The translations under genes were made by a program, and so were the position numbers. Positions 22,497 through 33,197 of a DNA stretch of 64,000 bases are shown in pieces. Origin of the DNA: Heterodera schachtii (Eukaryota; Nematoda; Chromadorea; Rhabditida; Heteroderidae); contig SIJG01000005.1 in the NCBI GenBank assembly GCA_023374025.1, forward strand, positions 1,286,782 through 1,350,781, read 5' to 3'. The first letter of the stretch is position 1. Each line of letters begins with the position of its first letter. Below the pieces are notes generated by a model, which was given only the letters and a program-made list of their open reading frames with translations, had not been told where the DNA came from and searched no databases.

Positions 22497-23588
22497 CTAA
22501 TTTCCTCCTCCGTTTTCTTCCTTTTCCTCCTCCCTTTTACGTTGCTGCTCCTGCTGCTCCCATGTACGTTGAGGGGACAAATTCGCGCTCGGATCCTGAA
22601 ACCAATGAATTATAAAAATTTTTTGCAATTGCTTCGGATTTATGAGGATGAATTATTATTTTTTTTCGGAGTTTTTTTAATTAAAAAAATATAAAGTTAA
22701 AAATAAATTACACAGCAATTTTTAAAAAATTTCCGTGGGAAAATGAAACGTGGTGAAATGATCCAGCTTAATTTATTTATTAAACAATTTTTTTGAAATT
22801 GAGAAAAGGAAAATGATGTTGGGGTTAAGTAATTAAATTAGGTAGTTTTGGACTTTCATAAAGAGCTTCAGACCCAGATTTTCATAATTGGAAACCTCTG
22901 TTATTTCGGACGCTCAAATGAAAAAAAATACGAATTTCTCTGAAAATTTTTTCAAAATTTTGCGGTTTTTGGCGGTTCAGAATTGGACATAAAAAAGGCA
23001 GAGTCCTCCACTGAAAACACACTCATCCTAACAGTTCTATCACTCACCATTCTGTTGGTTCGCATTGGCTTCGGTGCAATTGCTGACACCAACCGCCCAT
23101 TCTGGGGTTTTTAAGTTGTCCGATGCGATGCAGTTTTTCTCATTGCCAATGCAAGAATTGGGCTCGAGCCAAAATTTGGCCAATGCCAAAAAAATTAAAT
23201 TAAAAACAAAGTTAACAATACAAAGTTAACAAGTAAAAACCCTTTAGTTCCAAAAACAGCCAACATTCGATTATATTTGAAAGGCTTTCCATGATTTATA
23301 AAAAAAAAAACATACTCAATGTGCTCCAACTTCAGATTGGCCTTTCGGTCGGAACCAATGTAAGAGACAGTGCATGTGTTTTTTACAGGCGAAATCTGCT
23401 CGATTTTGGCCGGGTACCGCTTTCCGTCCAGTTCGTAGAGTGCCATGCATTGATCACCGATTTTCGACTGAAAAGAAATTTACGAAAATAATGAAAAGAA
23501 AGTCAGAGAGATGGAAATGAGCTACCAACCTTCTAAACCTGTTCATTCTGTTGGTTTGACTCACGTTGTCATTGGCGCAGGAAGTGTT
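22497..23588 (-). CDS. Tudor-domain gene, copy III (most intact)
   Basis: Exons read on the minus strand: 23588-23565 (NTSCANDN, donor GTGAGT), 23467-23316 (Tudor, SKIGDQCMALYELDGKRYPA to LKLEHI, donor GTATGT), about 23180-23048 (Cys-rich, LEPNSCIGNEKNCIASDN.., donor GTGAGT) and 22595-22497 (acceptor TTTCAG; DPSANLSPQRTWEQQEQQ.. then a Glu/Lys-rich tail and stop). The Tudor exon is intact and joins its predecessor in phase. The phase into the Cys-rich exon and from there to the last exon is not settled, because the frame used above for the last exon needs a phase-0 junction. The 5' part may connect to 24.2-25.0 kb. Confidence 0.45.
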
Positions 23589-24240
23589 CTGAAAAGGACC
23601 ATTAAAATTTAAAACCAGCAATTTAAAGGAAAGTACCAAGGTTTTCGAAGTCGAAAAAACCAAAACCTGACTACCTTGCCTAAAAAAATTTTTGACCGGT
23701 TTTTAGAGAAAAATTATGATTTTTTATAAACCATATTTTGATAATTTTGGACCCAGTCTATTTTTTTAGACCCAAAGACCCATAAAAATGCATTTTTAAT
23801 AAATGGAACCCTATTAGCACTTAAAAACCCGGAATTTTAAAATTCAAAAAAAATTTTGCCTTTGCCTTGGGAGTCGTTCCGCATGTCCCTTCCGCTGCAC
23901 TCTCATCGCTATGGTCATCGGCAGCTTCAACATCTGAGCGTCTGTTCATCCAATCTTTAAATTTAGTTGAAAATAAAATTAATTCTCAATAGAAAGGCCA
24001 CTTAGCCAGAAATTTATTTAAACTATTTAGAAATACGAATATTAAAATTCATTAATTAATTACAATGTTTTTTGATAATGCGAAATTTAATATTTTAATG
24101 GAATTTTAGTTTATGCTCGCTCCAAAAAAAGTCATGATCCCGAAAAAAAAGAAAGCACTTTTCTATAAATATTTTTCAGGATTTTTCGAACATAGACTAA
24201 ATGTAGGATGAAATAACTTTTAATTCTTTTTAAAAACATT
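23589..24240. other. AT-rich spacer or intron
   Basis: 23870-23945 is a moderately GC-rich minus-strand segment without a clear open exon. Nothing else supported. Confidence 0.35.
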
Positions 24241-24630
24241 TTAAATTATAAACTGATAAATCCCACTTTTTATTCTTGGCCAATAACAGGCCACGACGAT
24301 AGCCGCCGCGACCAAAAATAAGAGGCAAATGATGATGATGGTGGTGTTGCCTCCTCCATCTGATGTTGGCGGAGTTGTTGTTGTTGGCCCAATTTGCGGA
24401 GTTGTTGTAGTTGGCTCAATTTGCGGAGTTGTTGTTGTTGGCTCAATTTGCGGAGTTGTTGTTGTTGGCTCAATTTGCGGAGTTGTTGTTGTTGGCTCAA
24501 TTTGCGGTGTTGTTGTTGTTCCGCTGATAGGGCAACGGCCTTGTGCCACGGCTTTGGCGGCGGCGAAAAGCCTCCGATACAGAGGAGCACCATCAGCCAA
24601 AGGAAGATCGATTAAGATCACGCCAAAGAC
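24241..24630 (-). CDS. Thr/Pro-repeat single-pass membrane protein
   Basis: One open exon after acceptor TTCAAAG, 129 residues to a stop. It has a hydrophobic start (VFGVILIDLPLADG), an Ala-rich segment, five TTTTPQIEP-type 9-residue repeats, a transmembrane segment (TTIIIICLLFLVAAAIVVAC) and the short tail YWPRIKSGIYQFII. This is a small, probably surface-exposed mucin-like type I membrane protein; the first exon with the start codon was not found. The tail closely resembles that of the next locus. No known family recognised. Confidence 0.5.
   Translation of the reverse strand, partial: VFGVILIDLPLADGAPLYRRLFAAAKAVAQGRCPISGTTTTPQIEPTTTTPQIEPTTTTPQIEPTTTTPQIEPTTTTPQIGPTTTTPPTSDGGGNTTIIIICLLFLVAAAIVVACYWPRIKSGIYQFII
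24375..24510 (-). repeat. 27-bp coding tandem repeat, five copies
   Basis: Units of TTGTTGTTGTTGGCTCAATT plus TGCGGAG on the plus strand encode TTTTPQIEP on the minus strand. Length is a multiple of three, so expansion keeps frame. Confidence 0.85.
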
Positions 24631-24657
24631 CTTTGAATAGTAAATTAATAATTCTTT

Positions 24658-24973
24658 TTAAATTTTTAATATTAAATGATAAATCCCACCTTTAATTCTT
24701 GGCCAAAAGCGCCAGACGGCGATGACCGCCGCCACCGCCACAATGAAGACGATGGCGACGATGACGATGCCGGCGTCATGTCCATTCCTCCTTCCTCCCC
24801 ATGAGAAGGAGTGGTTGATGTTGGTGGTGTTGCTGTTGTCGGTTCTTTCGTGCCGTCCTGGCACTTTGGCTTTTTCCCTGCCTCCTTGGCGGCCTCCTTC
24901 ACATCTTGAAATTTGTCGGTTGTTGTTGAACTATCGCCAATAGCAGATTCATCACGACGATGAAAGCGAAGAA
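24658..24973 (-). pseudogene. Thr/Pro-rich membrane-protein relative, frames disrupted
   Basis: The segment begins FFAFIVVMNLLLAIV (hydrophobic) in one frame, continues as the KEAAKEAGKKPKC / TTATPPTSTTPS linker in a second, and ends as a transmembrane segment (GIVIVAIVFIVAVAAVIAV) with RFWPRIKGGIY tail in the third. The order matches the preceding protein, so single-base indels near 24920 and near 24785 probably broke it. Copy II of the Tudor gene shares the first break, so that one is either ancestral or the true N-terminus differs. Confidence 0.45.
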
Positions 24974-25338
24974 CTTAGAAGTGGTAAGAGTGAAAATTTT
25001 AATTATAAATTTGAAAATCGGGAATTTGCCTAGTTGATGCCTGGTCGGGGTGGCAAGAATAAAAATAATTTGTTTTAAAATAAATATTTAAAAGAGATTT
25101 TGTCAAAAATGGCTAAATGACCAATTTTTCTTGGAGGCTTTGAAAAATTTTATCGGTTATTTTTGCGATTGCAAATCAAAAATTTCTCAAGGTTTTCGGC
25201 AGTGAAGCTCATTTTGACCCACTCGCGCAAATTAATTCTCACGAATTTTGAATAAAATTTATTTTTTTAATAAATTTAGTGCTTAACCGTGGTTTATTTA
25301 ACCATGGTTAGCTTAACCATTGTTAAAGGCTAAAATAC
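24974..25338. other. AT-rich spacer
   Basis: No exon or repeat supported. Confidence 0.35.
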
Positions 25339-25462
25339 ATACCGTATTATCTCTAATTATCCCCCCGGGGGGATTAATGTTCAACCTCCTCAGAAAGGGG
25401 GGGATTAATGGAGATGGGGGGATTAATGGAGACAGGGGGATAATTAGAGATAATACGGTATT
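25339..25462. mobile_element. Small palindromic element, 124 bp
   Basis: ATACCGTATTATCTCTAATT at the left is mirrored by AATTAGAGATAATACGGTAT at the right. The interior holds GGGGGGATTAATG repeats. A compact foldback MITE-like unit; the target duplication could not be defined. Confidence 0.65.
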
Positions 25463-26068
25463 TTGGTTAAAAATAAACCGCGATTAAATAAGCCGGGAGA
25501 CGGGAATAAGGCCACAGGACTCTAATTCGAATTGATTTTTTTCATGAATGGATAATTTTGTGGTAATTTGGATGAAAAACAATGCTTCAATTATTAATTG
25601 GATAGAAAAGCGCAATTTTCGCTAAAATTTGACCAGTTTTAACGTATATTTAAAAATAAAATTTTTTTTTCCAATTTTTTTGTTCGAGTTCGGGTCCGAA
25701 GATTCGGAATTAGTCAAACCCAAGTTCAGATTCATAATCAGCACACTCGAAAACCCCCAGAAACTGATTTTAAACATACAAAAATAAAGTGACAACCACC
25801 AATCCTGCAATAAAAGATACATTTAAGCTGTTTTTAGACGAAAAATGCGAAATTCGAAATTGGAATTTCGACTTTTTGTTCGAATTCGGGTCCGGGTTTC
25901 GGAATTGGCCGAAATGGATGCCGGATTCATGATCAGCGACCTCGAAAACCACCTAAAACCTATCTTCAAACACTTTAAAAATTTTATTTATTTTTTGATT
26001 CGAAATTGAAAAAACATTAAAAAAATGCAAAAATGAAAAAAAGAAATGAAATAAAACAATGAAAATTT
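25463..26068. repeat. Dispersed GATCAGC..TCGAAAACC repeat, two copies in tandem
   Basis: 25675-25765 and 25860-25955 both carry TTTTTGTTCGA.TTCGGGTCC, then a CAT(G/A)ATCAGC and a TCGAAAACC core. The same family appears near 8880-8945, 9410, 9843, 17700, 49450-49700 and 50630-50880. Confidence 0.55.
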
Positions 26069-26192
26069 TTAAAGTTCGTCCATGTCAATGCCCAATTCGT
26101 CCAGTGTGACCAATCGCTGCTGCTTCTCCCTCATCTCCACGCTGAGCATCCGATCGATCACCGGGGAGAAGAAGCGAAGCGGACAAAATCAC
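26069..26192 (-). pseudogene. Single-exon copy of the 15.8 kb unknown gene's last exon
   Basis: Acceptor TTTTTCAG. One frame reads PVIDRMLSVEMREKQQRLVT then LDELGIDMDEL and stop, closely matching the third exon at 15775-15927 but with an extra stretch after the acceptor that puts a TGA at the exon start in this frame. Another frame runs through to RIGH and stop in both copies. Which frame is coding is undecided. Confidence 0.3.
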
Positions 26193-26392
26193 CTGAAAAA
26201 ATCATTAATTAACAATGTTCGGATTTATATTTGCAAAAACCCTAAAAAATATGTGCTGACAATTTTAAAATATATGCAAAAAGCTGTTAAAAAAGCGCAC
26301 ATTTTCTCATAAAGATCTCCCAAAATATATAAATCCGAGCCCCGGTAATTAATTAGAATGAGATTCGAGATTTTTTCATTAAATATTTCTAA

Positions 26393-26899
26393 AAGGGAAC
26401 CACCCGAACTGTAATTCGGAAAATTGATAGAGCAAACCCGAGTTCTAACGCCGCCATAGCAAAAAATCCAAAAAGTTATGGGGCCTCAAAAATCGAAATT
26501 TGGCTGTGTTTTACTTCGGCGATGGTGGCCCAAGTGACGAAAGTGAGCAGAATTGGTAGCTCAGTTGGTTAATTTCGAGTTTTCGGAGGTCCGGGTTCAA
26601 ATCCAACACAAAAATAAATGAATTTTATTTATTCTATACTAAAAATAAAGTTTAAAAAATTATTTTATAGACAAAAAATTTATAACAATTTTTGGCTTAG
26701 TGAAAATCAGCAAATTCAAACAAATTTCAAAGGTGGCGAACCATTAGAAAATGCACAAAGCAGAAATGGTAAAATTTCAATTTTTGAGACCCCATAACTT
26801 TTTGGTTTCATGCTATGGGGCCGTAATATTAAAAATTCAGAGTAGAAATCGACCGTGCTCTATACAATGGTATATAACTACAGTTCGGGTGGTTCCCTT
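26393..26899. mobile_element. Foldback element carrying tRNA-like pol III boxes
   Basis: AAGGGAACCACCCGAACTGT at the left is mirrored by ACAGTTCGGGTGGTTCCCTT at the right, and inner arms (CCATAGC.., GTTATGGGGCCTC) also pair with the right side. Between the arms, TAGCTCAGTTGG (26557-26568) and GGTTCAAATCC (26594-26604) match tRNA A and B boxes. Acceptor and T stems do not pair, so this is not a functional tRNA. It lies just downstream of the filamin-like stop codon. Confidence 0.6.
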
Positions 26900-26923
26900 G
26901 TAAGTTCAAGAAAATTTTTACTG

Positions 26924-29855
26924 TTAGAAATTTTTATTTGACTTGAATGCCACCACCTGTTCACTGTCTCGCTCATCATCATCTTCCTCGTCATGTTCAG
27001 GCTGTTCACCACCGCCCGCCTGCTGTTGTTGGTATGCCGAGTCGGCCAAAAATGACTGAAGCATTTGCGCCTTTTGCTCAATGAATTCGTCCGAAGGCAA
27101 CGGCAAACCCTGAGAATGAAAATAACATTTTTAATATGTAAATTTTAGTAAAAAATGAAAGAAAAGTAAAAAATAAGATAACGGCCATTGGCTTTTTGAA
27201 AAATTCGCAAAAAAATTCCAAATCAAATAAACGAGGGCGTTGACGAAAAAAGTTAATTTTTATGGGGAAATTAGGAAAAGACTGTCGACTCTGACAAAAG
27301 CCTGACCATTTTTTGTTGTTGTTGTTAAAAAAAGTACTAGTCGGGGCAGAAATGATTAATCTTTCAAATGATTCGACACTACCCCCTCCCCAAATGTTGG
27401 TGAGAGCAGATAGGATATTACTTTTGAAATTAATTTTTTAATGATTAAATTTAAATGTTTTAATTTACCGTAATTTGCATTTTCGGCAACTGTTCTATCA
27501 CTGGTGCTGCAGCAGTGTCGTCTTCCTCATCGGACGGCAGAACATCGACGATAAATTCCGTGAGTTGGCCGACGGGAACTTAAAACATTTAAAATAGTTT
27601 TAAAATATTTATATGAAACGAACTCCGTTCCAAGCCGGGCCCTGAAGCGATCACTGAAAAGCTTTGGGGGGCATGCCGAATTTGTTGAGGCCTTTGCTGT
27701 TGCTGCGGCAGCAGTTTTTGTTGCAACACTTTTTCTGGCACCAAAAGATGGCAGGTGAACGGTGAACCGGGGACAGTCTAAAATTTATAAAATTCAGAGA
27801 AGTTGTGAGCAATTTGAATATCTATTCTTTTGGGGGAAAATCTATGTAAAAAAGTATCAAAAAATTTTTTCCAGGATTTCGACACTGCCGGAAGTCCCTA
27901 CACTTTTTGAAAAATATATCCGCAAGAAAGTCGCCTAATGGAGCAAAAAAAAAAAAAATGAAAAAAAAAATTTAACCACCTCATTGTTGAAATGTACAGA
28001 AATTATGTGATCAATCGGCTCTTTGGGCACAAAAGTTATCTGATATTTGTGATGTCCAAGTCCGCTGGCGGTAGACGGAATTTTCTGAAATTTTAATTTA
28101 AAATATTTTTTGTATTTTATTTTTTCTTACCCCCTCGTTGACTGCGACTTCCAAATTGCCAACACCTGCTTGGCTGGCATCCACAACAAATTTGACGGGC
28201 AAGTCCACTCCTCCGTCCGGAATTGGGCCGACCAAAATTTCTGAGTTTGAACAATAAAAGAACAGTACTATTTTTGTTTTAATTGATTGTTTTAAGGGAA
28301 AAATTATTTGGAAAAATTAAATATTTTAGTTTAAATTGGTAAGATTTTGATTTCCCTAACTTGCTGGGTCATAGACTCGGCAAATGAGTGGCGACTCGTC
28401 CATTTCCGTGTCGTTCAGCTGCAACCGAACTTCATGATCACCTGCAAATTCAAATACCAAATTTAAATCAAATTCTTTTAATTTAAAATGAAATCATTTA
28501 TTAGTATCGTTTCAACACACCAAGGCCTCCAATTTCTGAAAGGATTTTTGCTTTTCAAAGGGTGCAATTTTATTGGGTTTGGTGCAACACGTCAGAAACA
28601 ATGGGAAAACAGCAAATAAATGCGTGCCTGTGGTGCCCAATTGGACTGTGCCATGATTTAGTTTTAGCGTGAATGAGGGCATTTCAATTGGAATTTTTGC
28701 TTTTTTCAAATCAGTCCTACCGTATGCCTGGGCCTGCACAACCGCGTCAGGGTTCGTCACGGTAACGCTCAGTTCAATGGATCGGTCCACGCGGGTCAGA
28801 GAGGGCGGTTCGCTGAGCTGAAAAAGAATTATTCAGTATTTTTAAACATAAAGCAATTAGCTAATTGTACTAATTTGATTTCCATTTTCTTACCTCCATT
28901 TTGCCTGGTGCATATTCTGTGTCTCGGATGGGCGACTTTGGATGCGCGCCGTTCATCACATTTTTGTTGGCCTTTTTGTCCTTTTTCTTTTTGCCAGAAC
29001 TTGAAAAATGGTAATTAAATTGCTTGAATTTTATATTGAAAAATTCAATTTTTCGCAATCTTTGTCAAAACAAAATTAATTTAATTTTCCCATTTTCTGC
29101 TTCTCACATCATCGCCGCTTCGTCCGTTTGGCTCGGCTCCAAAATGTGCACTTCGAATGGGCTTCCCCTCACCACCTCTTTGTTGAACCTGGCAAAGTGC
29201 CAAAACTCAAAAATTGAAATGCCTAATCATTAAAATTTGGTTAAAAATAATTAGTTATTCAAATTTACGTTATGTGCACAGTGTGTGTTCCGGCAGTGGC
29301 TGGGTTGAAAGTGACCAGGAATTTGGTGGTTCCGCTTTCGATTTGGCTGACATGTGATGGGATTATAATGCCGTCGTGGTCCTGGCAAAAAAATAAATTA
29401 ATATTTTAGGGTTAAAAAGTAGAAAGTTGTGTATTTGTTAATAATTTTTGTTATTTAATTTAATTTTTTGAATAAACAATTATTTTATTTTTTTCAATAT
29501 TTTCACATCTCAAAATAATTCATTTTTCTTGTCATATTATAAAAATGGTTCATTAATTATCAACGATTTTTTGATATTTTTGTTTTGTCATTGTTTCCTT
29601 GAATTTTTTTAAAAAATTTTCTCAAATAGGCTAGGTATCAAAAAAAATTTTTTCCTGAAATTTTCTACAAATTGTTCTTTTCACGAACTCCTAACAAAAT
29701 CCGACTAAAAATTTTCAGTATTTATCCCATTTAAAAACTGTTAGAGAATGTGTAATCTTGTTAACCTGAATGTCCAAGTCGCTTTGGAAGACGAAAATGC
29801 GCCGACGCGGGAACGTCATCTGATGCAAATCGACGGGACCGACCACAGCGCAAAT
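26924..29855 (-). CDS. Filamin-like actin cross-linker, C-terminal exons
   Basis: Eleven exons with matching phases: 29855-29766, 29381-29269, 29188-29108, 28999-28894, 28817-28721, 28441-28361, 28240-28131, 28084-27980, 27777-27624, 27578-27469, 27109-26924 (stop). Filamin Ig repeats are clear: FNKEVVRGSPFEVHI, DESPLICRVYDPA, PVKFVVDASQAGVGNLEVAV, HHKYQITFVPKEPIDHIISV, TVPGSPFTCHL, and GPGLE joined to VGQLTEFIVDV. A Lys-rich linker (GKKKKDKKANK) separates repeats, and a Gln-rich and acidic tail (HDEEDDDERD) ends the protein. Introns are short. The N-terminal calponin-homology domains and most repeats are absent: upstream of 29855 no further filamin exon is visible, so the gene is truncated here or its 5' part lies elsewhere. 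Fragments occur at 14583-14668. Confidence 0.8.
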
Positions 29856-30154
29856 CTGTTGAAAAGAAAAAGGATTAATTATTTTCTCTGAAATTTTCTG
29901 TTTTTTTTATTTTGTAAATGCAGGAGTTTGGATCCCCAATTGGGCACTTTTGAAAAATTCCAACTGATTTTTTGATAACCAATTAGAATATTAATCTTTT
30001 TTAACTCCCTCTCCACCTTTTTTATACAAAAAGTGCGAAAATGGGTAAAAGAACCTCGAAAAAGGGGGAGTCAAATGCCACAAAAGTTGGCAAATTGGTA
30101 AGCCAATTAAAAATTCACCAGATCAGTTCCCAAATCAATGCACAACAAACAAAC

Positions 30155-30333
30155 CTTGACCCTGATGATGATTTGGTCCCGCATTGTCCGAATGTCGTGA
30201 AAGCTCTGCTGGTTGCTGATGGAGTAGACCACCAAAAAGCCTGCCCGTTTTTGATGTACAGGTCGCGCATTGAGACGAACTGTTGCGTGCCGGCCGTGTC
30301 CAAAATTTCCAACACGCAAGGCTGTCCATCCAC
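30155..30333 (-). pseudogene. Rap2-like small GTPase, single exon with frameshift
   Basis: Flanked by acceptor TTTTGCAG and donor GTTTGT. It encodes the switch II region [20 protein letters not shown] and IKNGQ, then after loss of one base near 30241 continues [20 protein letters not shown] and ending RVK. Residues match Rap-type Ras GTPases ([33 protein letters not shown]). One extra Ile codon is present before RVK. No exon for the P-loop or the NKxD motif was found on either side, so this is an isolated fragment. Confidence 0.7.
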
Positions 30334-30367
30334 CTGCAAAACGGGCACAATGACTGTTTCATACATT

Positions 30368-30515
30368 TTTTAGGGGGGGGGTCGACCCCCGCCCCCCCCC
30401 CTCGCTCGCAAAGAGGGCCAGCGAGGAGGGGGGGGGGGGGGGGGGTTCGCAGCGAAGGGGGGACCGGTGTAAAAGAGGTGGGGGGAGGGGGTCCGCAGCG
30501 GGGGGGTCGCAAATT
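30368..30515. repeat. G/C-run low-complexity patch
   Basis: Runs of G and C interrupted by GGTCGCA/GCAGCG-like pieces. Homopolymer quality here is doubtful and may mark an assembly joint next to the Rap2-like exon. Confidence 0.6.
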
Positions 30516-30524
30516 TTAAATCGT

Positions 30525-30950
30525 TTCGGCGCCAGCCCAAGTTTTTGGACTATAACTTTTTTCATTGTCAACCAAATCCAATAATCTTGGTATCTTACAA
30601 AAAGCGAATAGATTTTCAAGTCTGGAAAAAATTTTATTAAAAAAAATTTCAAAATTCGACTTTTTTGCAACTTTGCATTAGGAGAATGTCTGGCAGGCGC
30701 CGTCTGGGAACAGCTCTATTTCCTGACAATTTGCACTTGCGTGAATTTTACGAAAAGTATGAGGTTTATGACATTTTGTGCCTACTTCACCCTTTACTAA
30801 GAAATTTTTCCAAAAAAATAACCATTTTAAAACATATTTGGTATATTTTTCGCTTTTTTGTACATATTACTTACATATTTCGGGATTTTTTACTTTTCTG
30901 TACATATTTTGACTATTTTTGTACATATTTTTGACATCATCTAGCAATTA
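30525..30950. repeat. Two MITE remnants
   Basis: 30528-30625 matches the inner arm of the element at 16907-17297 (CCAGCC, then TTTTTGGACTATAACTTTTT). 30740-30935 resembles the interior of the 19592-20227 element (TACATATTT repeats, CACCCTTTA.AAAGAAA). Both are incomplete. Confidence 0.5.
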
Positions 30951-31427
30951 AAATGCAAAAAAATCCATTTGCTTTTTATTTATTTTTTGCTTTGCTGCTG
31001 TGTGGCTTATCATAACATAAAATCATCAGAATCATTCATTGTTTTGTTTTTTTCACATTTCCCAATCCTTCGTACAAAGTAAAAATGCATAAATAACAAT
31101 ATTATAATTAATTATAGGATTTTTTGGTTTGGCAATGTGTCACCACATTTATTATTATTTTTCCAATCCCATTCCCCCAACAATTTTTTGTCCGTTTTTG
31201 TTGGAAAAAGATAGCATCCCCATTTTGATAGTCATTTGACTGATCATTAAAAATGAAATTTTATTCATTTTCATTTCAAACATTTATTTAACAGAGTTGA
31301 GTTTTGTTGAAAATTCGTATCGAATTTCATTCAAAAAAATATATTTTTTCCTTTTTCGGGTCTATTAAATTAATAGCATGATTAAAATAATTGATAATAA
31401 TCCAATTTATTTATTTTCTCAGCTAAA

Positions 31428-32715
31428 ATGAACAACAAGCTGATTCTGTCTTTGGTCTTTTTTGGCTACGTTTCCATTGAGGGAGGCGTCATTCGAAAGC
31501 AGACATTTGATCCGGGTACAAAAAAGGCATTTTGAAAATAATTTAATTAAAATATTTTAAATGAATTGGTAATTTGTAAATTTAATTATTTTTGATTTAA
31601 TTAATTCGTGATTTTGTCATTCTGAAATTAATTAAAATTATTTTAAATTAATTAAATTCGTGATTTGGGCATTAAAATTATTTAAAAAAATAATTTAAGT
31701 CATTGGTTGTATTTAATTATTTAAACAATTCTTCATAAAATTATTTTAATTAATTTAATCATAAAATTTGATTATAATTTAAAATTATTAAACAATTTTC
31801 ATATTCCATTTCCAAAAAATTTAGAAATTCTTCAAAAAGCCATCAATGCCATGGGATCAGCGCATCGCGCAAAGGTCAATCAAAAAATTTAAAAAAATTT
31901 CATTAAAATTAAAAAAACTTAACAGAGAAATGCCGGGGATCTGCTGGTGGCCGATGCGAACTCGTTTAATGAGTGGGTGAGTGAGTTTCAAAAGCAATTA
32001 AGAGACAATTAACATTTAATTGGAATTAATTGGTCTAATCAATGAATTATGGCTTTCGGAAAAATCATTAAATCCCAGGTTTTTTGATTCCCTTTTTGGT
32101 GCAGAATTGGCTGCCTGATATGAGAAAAACCAAATGCCACGGGAAATTAATTCGTTTTAGATGTTCACCGAACTGGGAAAATTCTACCCGTGCGAAGATG
32201 TGAAGCTGTTGCGATCCGTGCATTTGTGTCCTGGACATATGGACACACAATTTTGTCCCGATTTCCGCCCTTGAATTTATCTATACCATGGACATTTGCG
32301 CCCCGGACATTTATGTCTGCATTTTTTAAATCCTAATTTGCTTTTCTCTATGGATATTTATATCATGGACATTTTCGCACGGGCATTTATGTCCGGTTGT
32401 CCATATGTGCCCTGGTAATTTCTGAAATTAACACAAAACTTAAACAGATACAAAACTCTGCCGCAAAGTGCCAAGGAGTCGTTGAACTCGTACAATGACT
32501 ACGTTTATACTGCCATCGATGGTAAGTAAAAAAAAGAAACAAAAAGATTTTTGAAGCATATTTTTCGAAATCCAAAAATTCCCCCAATACCATATAATAT
32601 ATATATATAAATCCTTAATATTTTTGTGCCCCCCCCCATTTTAGAAGGACATTTCTTTGAAATGGCCACCGAATTATGGGAATATGTCAAAGAGCTGCGC
32701 GGATTGAAGGCGTGA
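31428..32715 (+). CDS. Small secreted protein, six exons, 126 residues
   Basis: Exons 31428-31515, 31825-31874, 31926-31976, 32161-32207, 32448-32521 and 32645-32715 join in phase. The N-terminus MNNKLILSLVFFGYVSIEGG is a typical signal peptide. The mature part is helical and rich in Ala, Glu and Leu, with one Cys (FYPCEDVK). It ends MATELWEYVKELRGLKA. Exon 4 could alternatively end at 32225, adding six residues. TTTATTTTCTCAG lies 5 bases before the ATG and could be a spliced-leader acceptor. A loose resemblance to nematode secreted helical proteins (FAR or SXP/RAL-2 type) is not strong enough to name a family. Confidence 0.7.
32218..32425. repeat. GGACAT/ATGTCC repeat in intron 4 of the secreted-protein gene
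   Basis: GTCCTGGACATATGGACA is mirrored by GTTGTCCATATGTGCCCTGG; several GACATTTGCGCC/GGCGCAAATGTC-like motifs lie between. The same motif family occurs at 9160-9480, 56243-56445 and 62600-62790. Confidence 0.55.
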
Positions 32716-33197
32716 TTGATTAATTGATTAATTGATTTGATTGATGGTGCCGAACAAAAAAGGCATAATTGAATAAATTTGCTTAATTACCATGTGGAAA
32801 TAAAAAAACGCCGTTCATAGTCAAAAATGACACTGAAAAATTTGCCCAAAAACTGCAAAAAGCACTTCAAATTAAAATAATTTATGCATAATATTTCATT
32901 ACTTTATGATTATGATATTATTTTTGGGCAAATTAAAGAATGCTCAACTTTTGAATTTTTTTGTGAAATAATTCAAAAAAAAAGTATAGGTAAACAGTCT
33001 GTCAACACTGCTATTAGGTACTTCCATAAAAATATTAAAATTAAATAGTTTTGGGTAATCGCCAGGGTATACAATTAAGTATTTTCAAGTTTTACAAAAT
33101 CTATTAATTTTTGAAATATTTTTTATCTTGTTTCAAAAAAAAATTACATCATTTTCATTTAAAAATCCAAAAAATAAATAAACATTTAAATGTTAAA
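32716..33197. other. Convergent intergenic spacer
   Basis: Separates the plus-strand secreted-protein gene from the minus-strand nucleotidyltransferase gene; the two end tail to tail. AATAAA-type signals occur on both sides (32774, 33175). Nothing else seen. Confidence 0.4.

Noticed and set aside
22446..22694. Plus-strand frame with signal-peptide-like Leu/Phe/Ser run
   Set aside because: Reverse of the charged Glu/Lys-rich last exon of Tudor copy III, which has a TTTCAG acceptor; a decayed copy of that exon at 12.0 kb supports the minus strand.
26551..26610. A functional tRNA gene
   Set aside because: A and B boxes are present but the T stem forms only about two pairs and the acceptor stem does not pair.
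28512..28790. 92-codon minus-strand frame MDRSIELSVTV.. as its own gene
   Set aside because: It is filamin exon 28817-28721 read through its GTAGGA donor into the intron.
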